The notes below the pieces were generated by a model. The model saw nothing but the letters and a program-made list of their open reading frames with translations. It did no database searches and was not told where the DNA came from. 16,621 nt of DNA from Mariprofundus sp. GTDB taxonomy: Bacteria; Pseudomonadota; Zetaproteobacteria; Mariprofundales; Mariprofundaceae. Within the stretch, counting starts at the first letter, position 1; each line of letters opens with the position of its first letter. The position numbers and the translations under genes are program-made. Positions 1 to 7,519 of this stretch are shown here, piece after piece. The DNA lies in the NCBI GenBank assembly GCA_021772845.1, contig JAJFLF010000174.1, positions 1 to 16,621 on the forward strand. Reading direction: 5' to 3'.

Positions 1-727
1 GTGGTTTGCGGGAAAGAAATGGGTGCGTCATCAGCTCTGCCAATAGCTCTTGGCAGACTTGGCCGCTGGCCGCTAGCTCACCATTGTGATCAAAGCTTTT
101 GTGCCCATCGCTAAATTTACATATCAGGGCATCCATCAGCATATTACCGGGGCCAATGTCGAAACCAGTGACATGACCATTGCTGTCGAGCCATGTGAGA
201 TTGGCGATGCCGCCGATATTCACAATCGCGGTGTTGTGATGGTCAGAGGCAAACAACTGATGGTGCGCGAATGGTACTAGCGGTGCACCTTCACCGCCGG
301 CCGCAATATCACGACTACGAAAGTCAGAAATAGATGTGATGCAGGTCAGCTCCGTCAATGTCGCTGCACAGCCGATTTGTAGTGTGAAAGGGTGCATAGA
401 TTCAGGGCGGTGGCGAATAGTTTGTCCGTGGCAGCCAATGGCTGCAATATCATCTGCCTTGAGGCCAGCTTGCTCTATCGTAGTCAGAACTGCTTCTGCA
501 TAAGCCAGCCCAAGTACGCGATCGAGTTCACCCATGTTATCAATTTCGCCATCTCCGGGAACAGCTAAACGCAAAATATGCTGTCGTAGCAGATCAGGCA
601 TGGGAAATTCGTTGAAATGTACTAACTCAGGGGACTCACCAAAGTCTACAATCGCCACATCAATGCCATCGGCAGATGTGCCGGACATCATGCCGATAAA
701 TAGAGCCGGCTTAGATGTTATGGGCAT
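1..727 (-). CDS. anmK: anhydro-N-acetylmuramic acid kinase (AnmK), 3' end cut by window edge
   Basis: AnmK phosphorylates 1,6-anhydro-MurNAc to MurNAc-6-phosphate with ATP in the cytoplasm, returning cell-wall sugar to metabolism. The frame is open from ATG at 727-725 to the left edge, giving about 242 codons; the family usually has about 370 residues, so roughly the last third is missing. Visible motifs are the N-terminal ATP-binding MMSGTSADGID (residues 13-23), GCHGQT, the DFRSRDIAAGGEGAPLVP segment, NIGGIANLT, and GFDIGPGNMLMDA (from residue 188). The aspartate of that last motif, D190, is probably the catalytic base, going by the family. The final visible residues (LSRKPP) run into the family's conserved PPKSTG segment, so the gene appears intact up to the edge. 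Its start overlaps the end of the upstream reductase gene by 10 bp, pointing to co-transcription and coupled translation. Identification is by motif recognition and is strong. Confidence 0.95.
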   Translation of the reverse strand, partial: MPITSKPALFIGMMSGTSADGIDVAIVDFGESPELVHFNEFPMPDLLRQHILRLAVPGDGEIDNMGELDRVLGLAYAEAVLTTIEQAGLKADDIAAIGCHGQTIRHRPESMHPFTLQIGCAATLTELTCITSISDFRSRDIAAGGEGAPLVPFAHHQLFASDHHNTAIVNIGGIANLTWLDSNGHVTGFDIGPGNMLMDALICKFSDGHKSFDHNGELAASGQVCQELLAELMTHPFLSRKP

Positions 728-1758
728 GGGTTGGGCTGCATGCGGTGGATGGATTCGATTTCAAGCAGACACGCTTCAGAGAGGGTGACGGCATGGCTGG
801 CGATATTGCTGGCCAGCTGTTGCATGTTGGTGGCGCCGATAATGGTGCTGCTTACAAAAGGCTGTTGGCGGATAAATGCGAGTGCCATTTGGGCCGGGTC
901 GAGCCCGTATTTGTTGGCAATATCAATATAAGCTGCTGTTGCGCGATCAGCTTCCGCATTGCTGTAGCGGGTGTAGTGCTCAAAGAGTGTGATGCGGGCA
1001 TCCGCGGGCCTGTTGCCGTTCATGTATTTGCCGGACAACACACCAAAAGCCAGTGGGGAATAGGCGAGCAGTCCCACTTTTTCACGGCAGGAAATTTCTG
1101 CCAAACCGATCTCATAGGAGCGATTAAGCAGATTGTATGGATTTTGGATCGAATCAATGCGCGGCAATCCCTTTGTTTCAGAGAGGCGCAGATGCTGCAG
1201 CGCACCCCATGGTGTTTCATTGGAAATACCAATGTGGCGGACTTTTCCGGCATCAAGCAGTTCCTGCATGGCAGAGAGAGTTTCTTCAATGTTGTCATTG
1301 GATTCATCGTTTTCGTGTTGATAACCGAGTTTACCAAAATAGTTGGTTTTGCGATCAGGCCAATGGGTTTGGTAGAGATCAATATAGTCGGTTTGCAGTC
1401 TCTGTAACGAGGCTTCACAGGCTGCAATGATATTCTTGCGATCCAGACGGGCTTTGCCATCACGGATATGCGGACACCAGGTAGTTGGACCACACACTTT
1501 AGATGCGAGAATGATGTTGTGACGGCGACCTGTCTGTTTAAACCATTCACCAATAATAGACTCTGTTTTTCCATAGGTGTCAGCTTTGGGAGGCACGGCA
1601 TAGAGCTCGGCAGTGTCGAAAAAATTGATGCCTCTCTCATGGGCGTAATGCATCTGTTCAAAAGCTTGGGCCTGATTGTTCTGTTCACCCCAGGTCATAC
1701 TGCCCAAGCAGATGGAGGAGATGTTGATATCGCTACTGCCAAGCTTGTTATATTTCAT
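718..1758 (-). CDS. tas: NADP(H)-dependent aldo-keto reductase, Tas family
   Basis: A 346-residue aldo-keto reductase, the same length as E. coli Tas and similar to it along the chain (for example the GLAE, GLDPAQMALAF and SLLNRS/NLLNRS segments). The AKR catalytic tetrad is visible: D48 and Y53 (in FFDTAELYAVPP), K87 (in LASKVCG) and H132 (in LYQTHWP). These enzymes are cytosolic TIM barrels that reduce carbonyls with NADPH. The physiological substrate of Tas is not settled; in E. coli it was found as a suppressor of tyrosine auxotrophy. The gene starts in an ATGA overlap with the stop of the deaminase gene, and its end overlaps the anmK start, so it sits in the middle of an operon. No signal peptide or fusion is present. 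The subfamily assignment is confident; a role specific to this operon cannot be read from the sequence. Confidence 0.93.
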   Translation of the reverse strand: MKYNKLGSSDINISSICLGSMTWGEQNNQAQAFEQMHYAHERGINFFDTAELYAVPPKADTYGKTESIIGEWFKQTGRRHNIILASKVCGPTTWCPHIRDGKARLDRKNIIAACEASLQRLQTDYIDLYQTHWPDRKTNYFGKLGYQHENDESNDNIEETLSAMQELLDAGKVRHIGISNETPWGALQHLRLSETKGLPRIDSIQNPYNLLNRSYEIGLAEISCREKVGLLAYSPLAFGVLSGKYMNGNRPADARITLFEHYTRYSNAEADRATAAYIDIANKYGLDPAQMALAFIRQQPFVSSTIIGATNMQQLASNIASHAVTLSEACLLEIESIHRMQPNPCP

Positions 1759-2366
1759 CTGTTGTCTTCGTTTTTGCTGTCACCGGCATTATAAATCTCA
1801 CCGCCTCTTGTGGCATACTGTTGTAACACATCGATAGCTGTTTGACGGCAGACATCGGTCTCTACTGAGATGCCACGCTGTTCCAAGGCGCTCTGCCAAT
1901 CGTTTATTTTGGGGCCTTCATCAAAACCAATCGCCCGAGCGTCTTCATCACGTGCGCCGCACACAAGATGTTTGATGCCCGACCAAGGAACGGCTCCAAA
2001 ACACATGGCACAGGGTTCACAGCTGGTGACCAGTTCGAATCGTCTGTCTGGCAGTTGGGCTGGATCGGCAAGGTCAAAGCTTTTCAGCTGCTGTTGTGCC
2101 ATACTGATGGCAATTATTTCGGCATGCGCGATGGAGCAGTGTGAGGCAACAACGAGATTCACACCGACAGCAATCAGTTGATGTGTCTCCATATCAAAAA
2201 TGGCTGCGCCAAAGGGGCCGCCAGTGCCATGCGCAATATTCTTCTCGGCCAGCGATATTGCGAAGTTCATGCGTACTTCAAGCGTTGCATAAGGGACTCT
2301 GTTTTTGTTGATCAGCTCGCTTAACCATGCAGGGATGGGAATATGTAGTGCGTTGGGCATCACCAT
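1755..2366 (-). CDS. nucleoside/guanine deaminase (CMP/dCMP-type zinc deaminase fold)
   Basis: A 203-residue zinc-dependent deaminase. The zinc and catalytic motifs are intact: HAE at residues 81-83 (H81 ligand, E83 proton shuttle) and PCAMC at 118-122 (C119 and C122 ligands), preceded by the GGPFGAAIFD strand. The stretch after the second motif, ARDEDARAIGFDEGPK, resembles the GuaD-type guanine deaminases more than TadA or cytidine deaminases. Hydrolytic deamination of guanine to xanthine is therefore the best guess, but other purine-like bases are possible. It is longer than the usual 150-160 residues because of about 30 extra residues at the N-terminus. The start chosen is ATG at 2366-2364; a second Met two codons later is equally possible and neither has a clear Shine-Dalgarno. 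It follows the small membrane-protein gene after 33 bp and overlaps the reductase by 4 bp. Confidence 0.88.
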   Translation of the reverse strand: MVMPNALHIPIPAWLSELINKNRVPYATLEVRMNFAISLAEKNIAHGTGGPFGAAIFDMETHQLIAVGVNLVVASHCSIAHAEIIAISMAQQQLKSFDLADPAQLPDRRFELVTSCEPCAMCFGAVPWSGIKHLVCGARDEDARAIGFDEGPKINDWQSALEQRGISVETDVCRQTAIDVLQQYATRGGEIYNAGDSKNEDNR

Positions 2367-2399
2367 GGATGAATGATATGCATGATTGTGATTAACCGT

Positions 2400-2762
2400 T
2401 TAGCTGCCTATCAGGCGGGTTGCAATCCAGGTGATACTGCCAAATATGGCCAATGCAGCAGCTAGCCCGGCAATCCATTCGACTGCCCATTGAATAAGCG
2501 CCCAGCTGGTTAGCAAACCAACGACGGTTATTGTCGTATTCAGACCGGAGTTCGTGCGCCACGGTATATCCAGCACATAGGCAATAAATTCAGGTGCTAA
2601 GGCGCCAAATATTGAGATGGCAACGATATTGGCAAAGATCACTGCCTTCATCCATTCAATTCTGTCTTTGTTGCGGTCGCGATCAGCAAAGCGCCAGGCA
2701 ACGACTGCAAATAAGAGGAAAAATACCATCCAGATTACCGATATAGTTTCAGAAGCGTGCAA
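2400..2762 (-). CDS. small integral membrane protein of unknown function (TTG start)
   Basis: A 120-residue hydrophobic protein that I do not recognise. About four membrane segments can be drawn, near residues 6-24, 41-63, 76-93 and 95-116. A charged loop (RFADRDRNKDRIEW, about 24-37) follows the first segment and probably faces the cytoplasm. The only sensible start is TTG at 2762-2760: it has a good Shine-Dalgarno (AAGGAG) six bases upstream, whereas the nearby ATG at 2767 is in another frame that stops after ten codons. An internal Met at residue 12 would remove half of the first membrane segment. It is the first gene of the leftward cluster leading to the deaminase, reductase and anmK, so it is probably co-expressed with them. 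No catalytic motif is visible. It could be a small carrier or accessory subunit. Confidence 0.72.
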   Translation of the reverse strand: MHASETISVIWMVFFLLFAVVAWRFADRDRNKDRIEWMKAVIFANIVAISIFGALAPEFIAYVLDIPWRTNSGLNTTITVVGLLTSWALIQWAVEWIAGLAAALAIFGSITWIATRLIGS

Positions 2763-2768
2763 ATCATT

Positions 2769-2774
2769 CTCCTT
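2769..2774 (-). promoter_or_regulatory. Shine-Dalgarno deciding a TTG start
   Basis: Read on the minus strand, AAGGAG lies six bases before the TTG at 2762. This is what supports TTG as the initiation codon of the small membrane-protein gene. Confidence 0.75.
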
Positions 2775-2824
2775 GAGATCGTTGGGCTAACAGCGTGCTG
2801 CGTCGTATTATTGCAGTATCAGGG

Positions 2825-2839
2825 TTTCTAGTATAGAAA
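2825..2839. promoter_or_regulatory. perfect 6-3-6 dyad in the divergent promoter region
   Basis: TTTCTA-GTA-TAGAAA is a perfect inverted repeat ending six bases before the ATG of the hybrid kinase and inside the 83-bp region between two divergent genes. It contains a TATACT hexamer (minus strand) and a TATAGA hexamer (plus strand), both close to a -10 consensus. It may be an operator overlapping the promoters or simply a symmetric pair of -10 elements; no well-spaced -35 is evident for either direction. Confidence 0.4.
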
Positions 2840-2845
2840 ATCGTT

Positions 2846-4933
2846 ATGAAATCTCGCTCGGCAATAAATGTAACCTCTAAATTTGAAGATCGTCGCCAGG
2901 TATTGGGCTGGGTACATTTGATCAGTGGCTTGACCTTGATGTTCTTTGTTTCTCTGCATTTGATCGAAGGTTGTTGTGTGCCGCTACTGTCTGTGGAAGC
3001 CCTGTTGTCAGTGGTCATGATGTTCTCTTATTGGAAAATACGACAAGGCATAAGCCTGGCGATTGTCGAAAACACATTGATGGCATCGGGCTTGGTGTTG
3101 TTCTCATCACTGGTGCTTTTAGAAAGTATTGAAAATAGCGGTATTTTTTGGCTGGCCGGGTTCCCCTTTGTTGCCTACCTGGTTCAGCAGGTTAAAAAAG
3201 CCCGCTACTGGGTCGCTCTGCTGATTGTAGAGCTGGCCGCAGCGACACTGCTTCAATGGGTTGGGTGGATTGATACATCATATAGTGCAATGCAATTGTT
3301 TCAGATCTGTACGGTTATATCGTTTTTTTGGGTCTTTGCGCACATTTATCAGTCCCAGCTGGAATGGCGTAAGCAGCAGCTGGAAGAGTCTTACCGGTCA
3401 TTGGCACGGCAACAGAACCGTATGCAGGTGATCCTTGATCACTCCCCCATTGGTATCTGGATGGTGGAAGATAGAAAAATTCAGTTCCTAAATAAAGCCT
3501 GGGTAAAAATCTGTGGTACTTCTGAGCTAGAGGCGCAAGCAGCAGATGATTATACCAGCTTGCTGCCTGATGATATGGTGGAGAAGGCCCTGGCTTCTGA
3601 TGAAGCCTGCTTACAAGGAGATCAGGCTTTTTATGGCCGTGATCAGATGATTTGTGCAGATGGTGACATGAGAACATTTGATTTTATCAAAGTGCGCTTG
3701 GCTCATGATAATGGTCAGGAATCAGGGCTTGTTGGTTTTGCTATCGATGTAACTGAAAAACTGGCTGCGGAAGCGGAACAGAAGCTGTTGGAGCAACAGG
3801 TACAGCACTCACAACGATTGGAATCTTTAGGGGTGATGGCTGGTGGTGTTGCACATGATTTCAATAATTTGCTGACAGTGATTCAGGGGAACGTCGAACT
3901 GGCCAGATTGGAGGAAGGTTTGTCTGAGTCGATGGTCGAGTCTCTCTCCTGTGTGAATTCTGCGGCCCATGCCGCCACCGACTTATGCCGACAGATGCTG
4001 GATTATTCGGGAAAAGGGGTGATGCAGTCTGAGCCATTGAATATTCAAGATCTGATAGAAGAGACGTTAACGCTGTTGGATGCATCCAAAAGTAAAAATG
4101 TGACGCTCTCCTGTCATGTCGATTCAAAACCACCGTGGATATTGGCTGATAGGGCTCAGATCAGACAGGTGTTATTAAATTTGGTGATTAATGCATCAGA
4201 AGCTATTGGCACGACAAAAGCCGGTGCTATCCATATCTCAATTGCACATCGGAATCTTGACCGCGCTAATGCGGAGCGTTTTTCTGATATCGATTTAAAG
4301 CCTGGTCCATATGCTGTGTTGGTGGTGAAGGATGATGGCATAGGCATGGATGCGAAGACGATTGCACGCATGTTCGATCCATTTTTTACTACAAAATTTA
4401 CCGGCCGGGGTTTGGGCATGAGTGCGCTGTTGGGCATTTTGCGGGCTCATGATGCAGGCATGGAGATTAAAAGCACACCTGGAGTAGGTACAGAGATATC
4501 AATATGGTTTCCTGAGATTGATAGTGTTGCTTATGGCCACCTGGTTCATCGTCATGATATGAAACGCACACTCTCTGGCCGTGTGCTGGTGATAGATGAT
4601 GAAGCGACAGTGATTCAGGTTGCCAGCCGCATGCTGGTACATCTTGGTTTAACGGTTACTGCGGCAAGCAGTGGAGCTGAAGCGTTGACACTGTTTGAGC
4701 AGGATGGCGATTTCGACTGGGTTTTGCTGGATGTCACTATGCCGGAAATGAGCGGTGTCGAATGTTTGCAGCAGTTGCGTGAAATTCGACCGGATATTTA
4801 TGTTATTATGTCATCAGGTTTCGACGCAGAGAGTGCAATATCTGCGAAAAACGGTTGCCAGCCCAATGATTTCTTGAGCAAACCCTTTACTTTGGAAGGC
4901 TTGCGCGCTGCTGTAGCGAAGGTGACGGACTAG
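2846..4933 (+). CDS. orphan hybrid sensor histidine kinase (6 TM, PAS, HisKA, HATPase, REC)
   Basis: A 695-residue inner-membrane hybrid kinase. Six membrane segments lie at about residues 22-41, 44-63, 70-93, 99-115, 120-140 and 148-168, with very short connecting loops, resembling the multi-pass sensor domains shared with some diguanylate cyclases. A short coiled stretch leads to a PAS domain (about 190-305). The H box is SQRLESLGVMAGGVAHDFNN with phosphoacceptor H337. The ATPase shows an N box ending in N449 and DDGIGMD at 496-502. Its G2 box reads GRGLGM rather than the usual GLGL. A C-terminal receiver (about 578-693) has the acidic pair D584/D585, phosphoacceptor D629 and K679. There is no output domain and no partner regulator nearby, so it probably passes phosphate to a histidine phosphotransferase encoded elsewhere. 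The ATG at 2846 has no recognisable Shine-Dalgarno. The gene ends 10 bp from the convergent arsC-like gene with no hairpin between. Confidence 0.93.
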   Translation: MKSRSAINVTSKFEDRRQVLGWVHLISGLTLMFFVSLHLIEGCCVPLLSVEALLSVVMMFSYWKIRQGISLAIVENTLMASGLVLFSSLVLLESIENSGIFWLAGFPFVAYLVQQVKKARYWVALLIVELAAATLLQWVGWIDTSYSAMQLFQICTVISFFWVFAHIYQSQLEWRKQQLEESYRSLARQQNRMQVILDHSPIGIWMVEDRKIQFLNKAWVKICGTSELEAQAADDYTSLLPDDMVEKALASDEACLQGDQAFYGRDQMICADGDMRTFDFIKVRLAHDNGQESGLVGFAIDVTEKLAAEAEQKLLEQQVQHSQRLESLGVMAGGVAHDFNNLLTVIQGNVELARLEEGLSESMVESLSCVNSAAHAATDLCRQMLDYSGKGVMQSEPLNIQDLIEETLTLLDASKSKNVTLSCHVDSKPPWILADRAQIRQVLLNLVINASEAIGTTKAGAIHISIAHRNLDRANAERFSDIDLKPGPYAVLVVKDDGIGMDAKTIARMFDPFFTTKFTGRGLGMSALLGILRAHDAGMEIKSTPGVGTEISIWFPEIDSVAYGHLVHRHDMKRTLSGRVLVIDDEATVIQVASRMLVHLGLTVTAASSGAEALTLFEQDGDFDWVLLDVTMPEMSGVECLQQLREIRPDIYVIMSSGFDAESAISAKNGCQPNDFLSKPFTLEGLRAAVAKVTD

Positions 4934-4943
4934 GTCGGTGGTG

Positions 4944-5288
4944 TTATAAAATATCGAGTACGCTTTCCGGTGGACGGCCTACAGCAGCTTTATCGCCATG
5001 AATTACAACAGGGCGTTCGATCACTTTAGGATAAGCCACCATCAAAGCGATAGTCTCACTGCGAGACAGGGTTTTATCCTTGATATGGGTTTTGAACTCT
5101 TCTTCTCCTTTGCGCATCAGTTCAGCAGGCTCTTTACCGAGCAAATTTAAAATACGATCCAGTTCAGATTCAGATGGCGGTGTTTTTAAATACTCTATAA
5201 TATCAGGCTGCACACCTTGCTCCTGCAACAGAGCCAGTGTTTGTCTGGATTTGGAGCAGCGCGGGTTATGGTAAATAGTAACGGACAT
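4944..5288 (-). CDS. ArsC/Spx-family thiol protein, YfgD-like arsenate reductase homologue
   Basis: A 114-residue thioredoxin-fold protein of the ArsC family. The N-terminus carries YHNPRCSKSR with the nucleophilic cysteine C11. The C-terminus carries the ERPVV and AVGRPPESVLDIL signature, which includes family arginines involved in oxyanion binding. It is closest in layout and wording to E. coli YfgD, whose arsenate reductase activity is not well established. No ArsR, ArsB or Acr3 gene lies nearby, so arsenic resistance should not be assumed from the name. The ATG is preceded by AGGAG with five-base spacing, a strong start. The gene lies 87 bp downstream of the helicase gene in the same direction and might be read through from it, or use its own promoter; I see no convincing terminator between them. 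Confidence 0.88.
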   Translation of the reverse strand: MSVTIYHNPRCSKSRQTLALLQEQGVQPDIIEYLKTPPSESELDRILNLLGKEPAELMRKGEEEFKTHIKDKTLSRSETIALMVAYPKVIERPVVIHGDKAAVGRPPESVLDIL

Positions 5289-5293
5289 TACAT

Positions 5294-5298
5294 CTCCT
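5294..5298 (-). promoter_or_regulatory. Shine-Dalgarno of the arsC/yfgD-like gene
   Basis: AGGAG on the minus strand, five bases before the ATG at 5288. It fixes the start of the 114-residue product. Confidence 0.7.
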
Positions 5299-5375
5299 GA
5301 GGGTTATTCAAATATTTCTAACAACATGATGCGAAGGGTACACTGAAAAGTTAGCGTGTTTCTGGCATTTTACAA

Positions 5376-7490
5376 TCAAACAAGCTGTAATGCCGCATAC
5401 TTTAACATCAAGCGCTTGGTGCCGGAACGGCGGAACTGCACGGTCACACGGGCTGCATCTCCAGCGCCTTCCAGAGACAGAATCACACCTTCACCAAAGC
5501 TTGGATGTGCAATATTTGAACCAATGTTGATACCACCCTCTGTCGGGGTGCTTTGAACAGGCACCGATGTGGCAGCATCCTGCTGATGCAGTATATCAAG
5601 GCTCAGTTTTTTGATGAAACGGCTGGGTAGGGGGTAATGTGTTTCGCCATAAAAGCGACGCAATCGGGCCGATGTGAGCAGCACATGATCACGGGCGCGT
5701 GTGATACCTACATATAACAGGCGGCGCTCTTCTGCGATGCCTGATTCGCCTTCATCAAGGGAGCGTTGATGCGGCAAGAGCCCTTCTTCGACACCGGGAA
5801 GTACCACGCAGTCAAATTCCAGGCCTTTGGCACGGTGTAAGCTCATCATGCAGACCGAATCTACTTCTTCCTCTTCACTATCGCTGATCGCTTCGGAACT
5901 TTGCAGCAGGGCAGCGCGATCCATGAACTCAATCGGGGTTAAATCCTGCAACATCGATATTTCGATATAGTCTTGCAAGGTGCGCACGTTATCAATGCGT
6001 GCTGCCGACTCGATCTCACCCATAGCATTGAGGCTATCGAGGTAGCCTGTGGCTTCCAGAATTCTGTTGAGGCCGCGATCAACAGGGCTATGATCGCCGA
6101 GGGTTTCTAATTCACTGCGTATTTCAACCAGGAGCTGTGCCAGAGGCACAAGCTTTTTAGCTGCCCCTTCAGCCTGGCCGCTAGCCAGCAGATCAAGCCA
6201 TTCACAGGCCTGCATGCCGGATGCAGAGAGTTGTGCAAGCAGTTGCTGCTGCCCTATATTGCCAATGCCACGTTTGGGTTTGTTGCAGATACGCATCAGT
6301 TGCAGGGTATCACCAGAACGATTGAGCAGTGCCCAATAGGCCAGCGCATCTTTAATTTCCATGCGTTCGAAGAAACCGACACCACCAATGATACGATAAG
6401 GAATGTTGGTTTCACGACAGACCTGCTCAAGCGGCAATGACTGACGATTGGAACGATACAGAATGGCTATTTCAGAATTTTTGTAGCCGATTCTCTGCCA
6501 CTCTTCGATCTGCTGCACAATCTTGCGTGCTTCATCGTATTCATCATTGCATACTTTCCAGTCGGGTTTTTCACCCGCACCTTTGGTTGCTTTGAGTGTT
6601 TTTTCATGTCGGTCAGAATTTTCACGAATCACTGCATTTGCAAGTGTGAGAATATTAGCGCTGGAGCGATAGTTTTCTTGCAAACGATGCAGTGTTGCAC
6701 CACTCCATAGTTGCTCAAATTCAAGAATATGACGTACATCAGCACCTCGCCAGCCATAGATACTTTGATCATCATCACCGACGACAGTCAGGTTTTTATG
6801 CTCAGAGCACAAATGGATCAGCCATTCATGTTGAATGGGATTGGTATCCTGATATTCATCCACCAGCACATGATCAAAGCGTACTCTCAAGGCAGTAGCG
6901 ATATCGGGGTGGTGACGCATAAGCAGCACGACATTTAAAATAAGATCAGAAAAATCCATGCGTTCATGGCGTTTGAGTTCATTCTGGTAGATGGCATAGA
7001 GCTCAACCATATTGATGCCATTCCACCCATGTTCGGGTGTGTTTTCAGGCGTGAGACCAGCATGTTTGCAGTGTTCAATCCAGTTAATGAGATAGGATGG
7101 ATGTAAGCGGTCGCTGGCAATATTTCGTGCTTTAAGAATACGCTTAATCAATGCTTTCTGGTCATCGCTGTCGATAATCTGGAATGCCAGTGGGTAACCC
7201 AGTGCATCAGCATAACGGCGCAGGAAGCGCAGCGATATGGCATGAAATGTACCGGATACGACACCACCACCATTATCACCAATTAACAGGCTCAAACGTT
7301 CTTTTAATTCAGCCGCTGATTTATTGGTGAAGGAGACCGCCAGAATACGATGCGGTGCTGCACCTGTTGCTGCGATGAGGTGACCGATGCGGTAAACAAT
7401 GGTGCGTGTCTTGCCTGAACCTGCGCCGGCAAGAATTAACTGTGGACCGTCACCAGCCTCGGCAGCTTGTCGTTGAGCAGGATTTAACAT
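5376..7490 (-). CDS. UvrD/Rep/PcrA-type superfamily 1A DNA helicase
   Basis: A 704-residue 3'-5' ATP-dependent DNA helicase, the right length for the UvrD/Rep/PcrA group (about 670-730). All core motifs are present: Q-motif region LNPAQRQA (2-9); motif I AGAGSGKT (21-28, K27); Ia SFTNKSAAELKER; II DEYQDTN (211-217); III VVGDDDQSIYGWRG (236-249); IV QENYRSS (271-277); V SLHRAKGLEFD (550-560); VI LLYVGITRAR (591-600). The N-terminus starts abruptly like E. coli Rep. The last ~45 residues (IAHPSFGEGVILSLEGAGD, QFRRSGTKRLMLKYAALQL) match the Tudor-like RNA-polymerase-binding tail seen in PcrA and UvrD. I therefore do not choose between rep and uvrD. Expected roles are replication restart, repair or clearing protein roadblocks. 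It lies 29 bp downstream of the ClC gene in the same direction. Confidence 0.93.
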   Translation of the reverse strand: MLNPAQRQAAEAGDGPQLILAGAGSGKTRTIVYRIGHLIAATGAAPHRILAVSFTNKSAAELKERLSLLIGDNGGGVVSGTFHAISLRFLRRYADALGYPLAFQIIDSDDQKALIKRILKARNIASDRLHPSYLINWIEHCKHAGLTPENTPEHGWNGINMVELYAIYQNELKRHERMDFSDLILNVVLLMRHHPDIATALRVRFDHVLVDEYQDTNPIQHEWLIHLCSEHKNLTVVGDDDQSIYGWRGADVRHILEFEQLWSGATLHRLQENYRSSANILTLANAVIRENSDRHEKTLKATKGAGEKPDWKVCNDEYDEARKIVQQIEEWQRIGYKNSEIAILYRSNRQSLPLEQVCRETNIPYRIIGGVGFFERMEIKDALAYWALLNRSGDTLQLMRICNKPKRGIGNIGQQQLLAQLSASGMQACEWLDLLASGQAEGAAKKLVPLAQLLVEIRSELETLGDHSPVDRGLNRILEATGYLDSLNAMGEIESAARIDNVRTLQDYIEISMLQDLTPIEFMDRAALLQSSEAISDSEEEEVDSVCMMSLHRAKGLEFDCVVLPGVEEGLLPHQRSLDEGESGIAEERRLLYVGITRARDHVLLTSARLRRFYGETHYPLPSRFIKKLSLDILHQQDAATSVPVQSTPTEGGINIGSNIAHPSFGEGVILSLEGAGDAARVTVQFRRSGTKRLMLKYAALQLV

Positions 7491-7519
7491 GTTGTGTTGG
7501 CCTCGATAAAAGTTGGCAT

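Noticed and set aside
86..788. Plus-strand open frames across the left edge
   Set aside because: They lie opposite the anmK frame, which carries every expected kinase motif but has no stop inside the window.
715..1407. 230-codon open frame on the plus strand opposite the Tas gene
   Set aside because: It is antisense to a fully conserved aldo-keto reductase, has no family resemblance and no ribosome-binding site; it is a shadow of the real gene.
4934..4943. A bidirectional terminator between the convergent kinase and arsC-like genes
   Set aside because: The gap is only 10 bp and contains no inverted repeat followed by a T-run.
4944..5288. An arsenic-resistance operon
   Set aside because: The gene is an ArsC-family member, but no arsR, arsB or acr3 is nearby and the closest relative by pattern is YfgD, so a resistance system is not supported.
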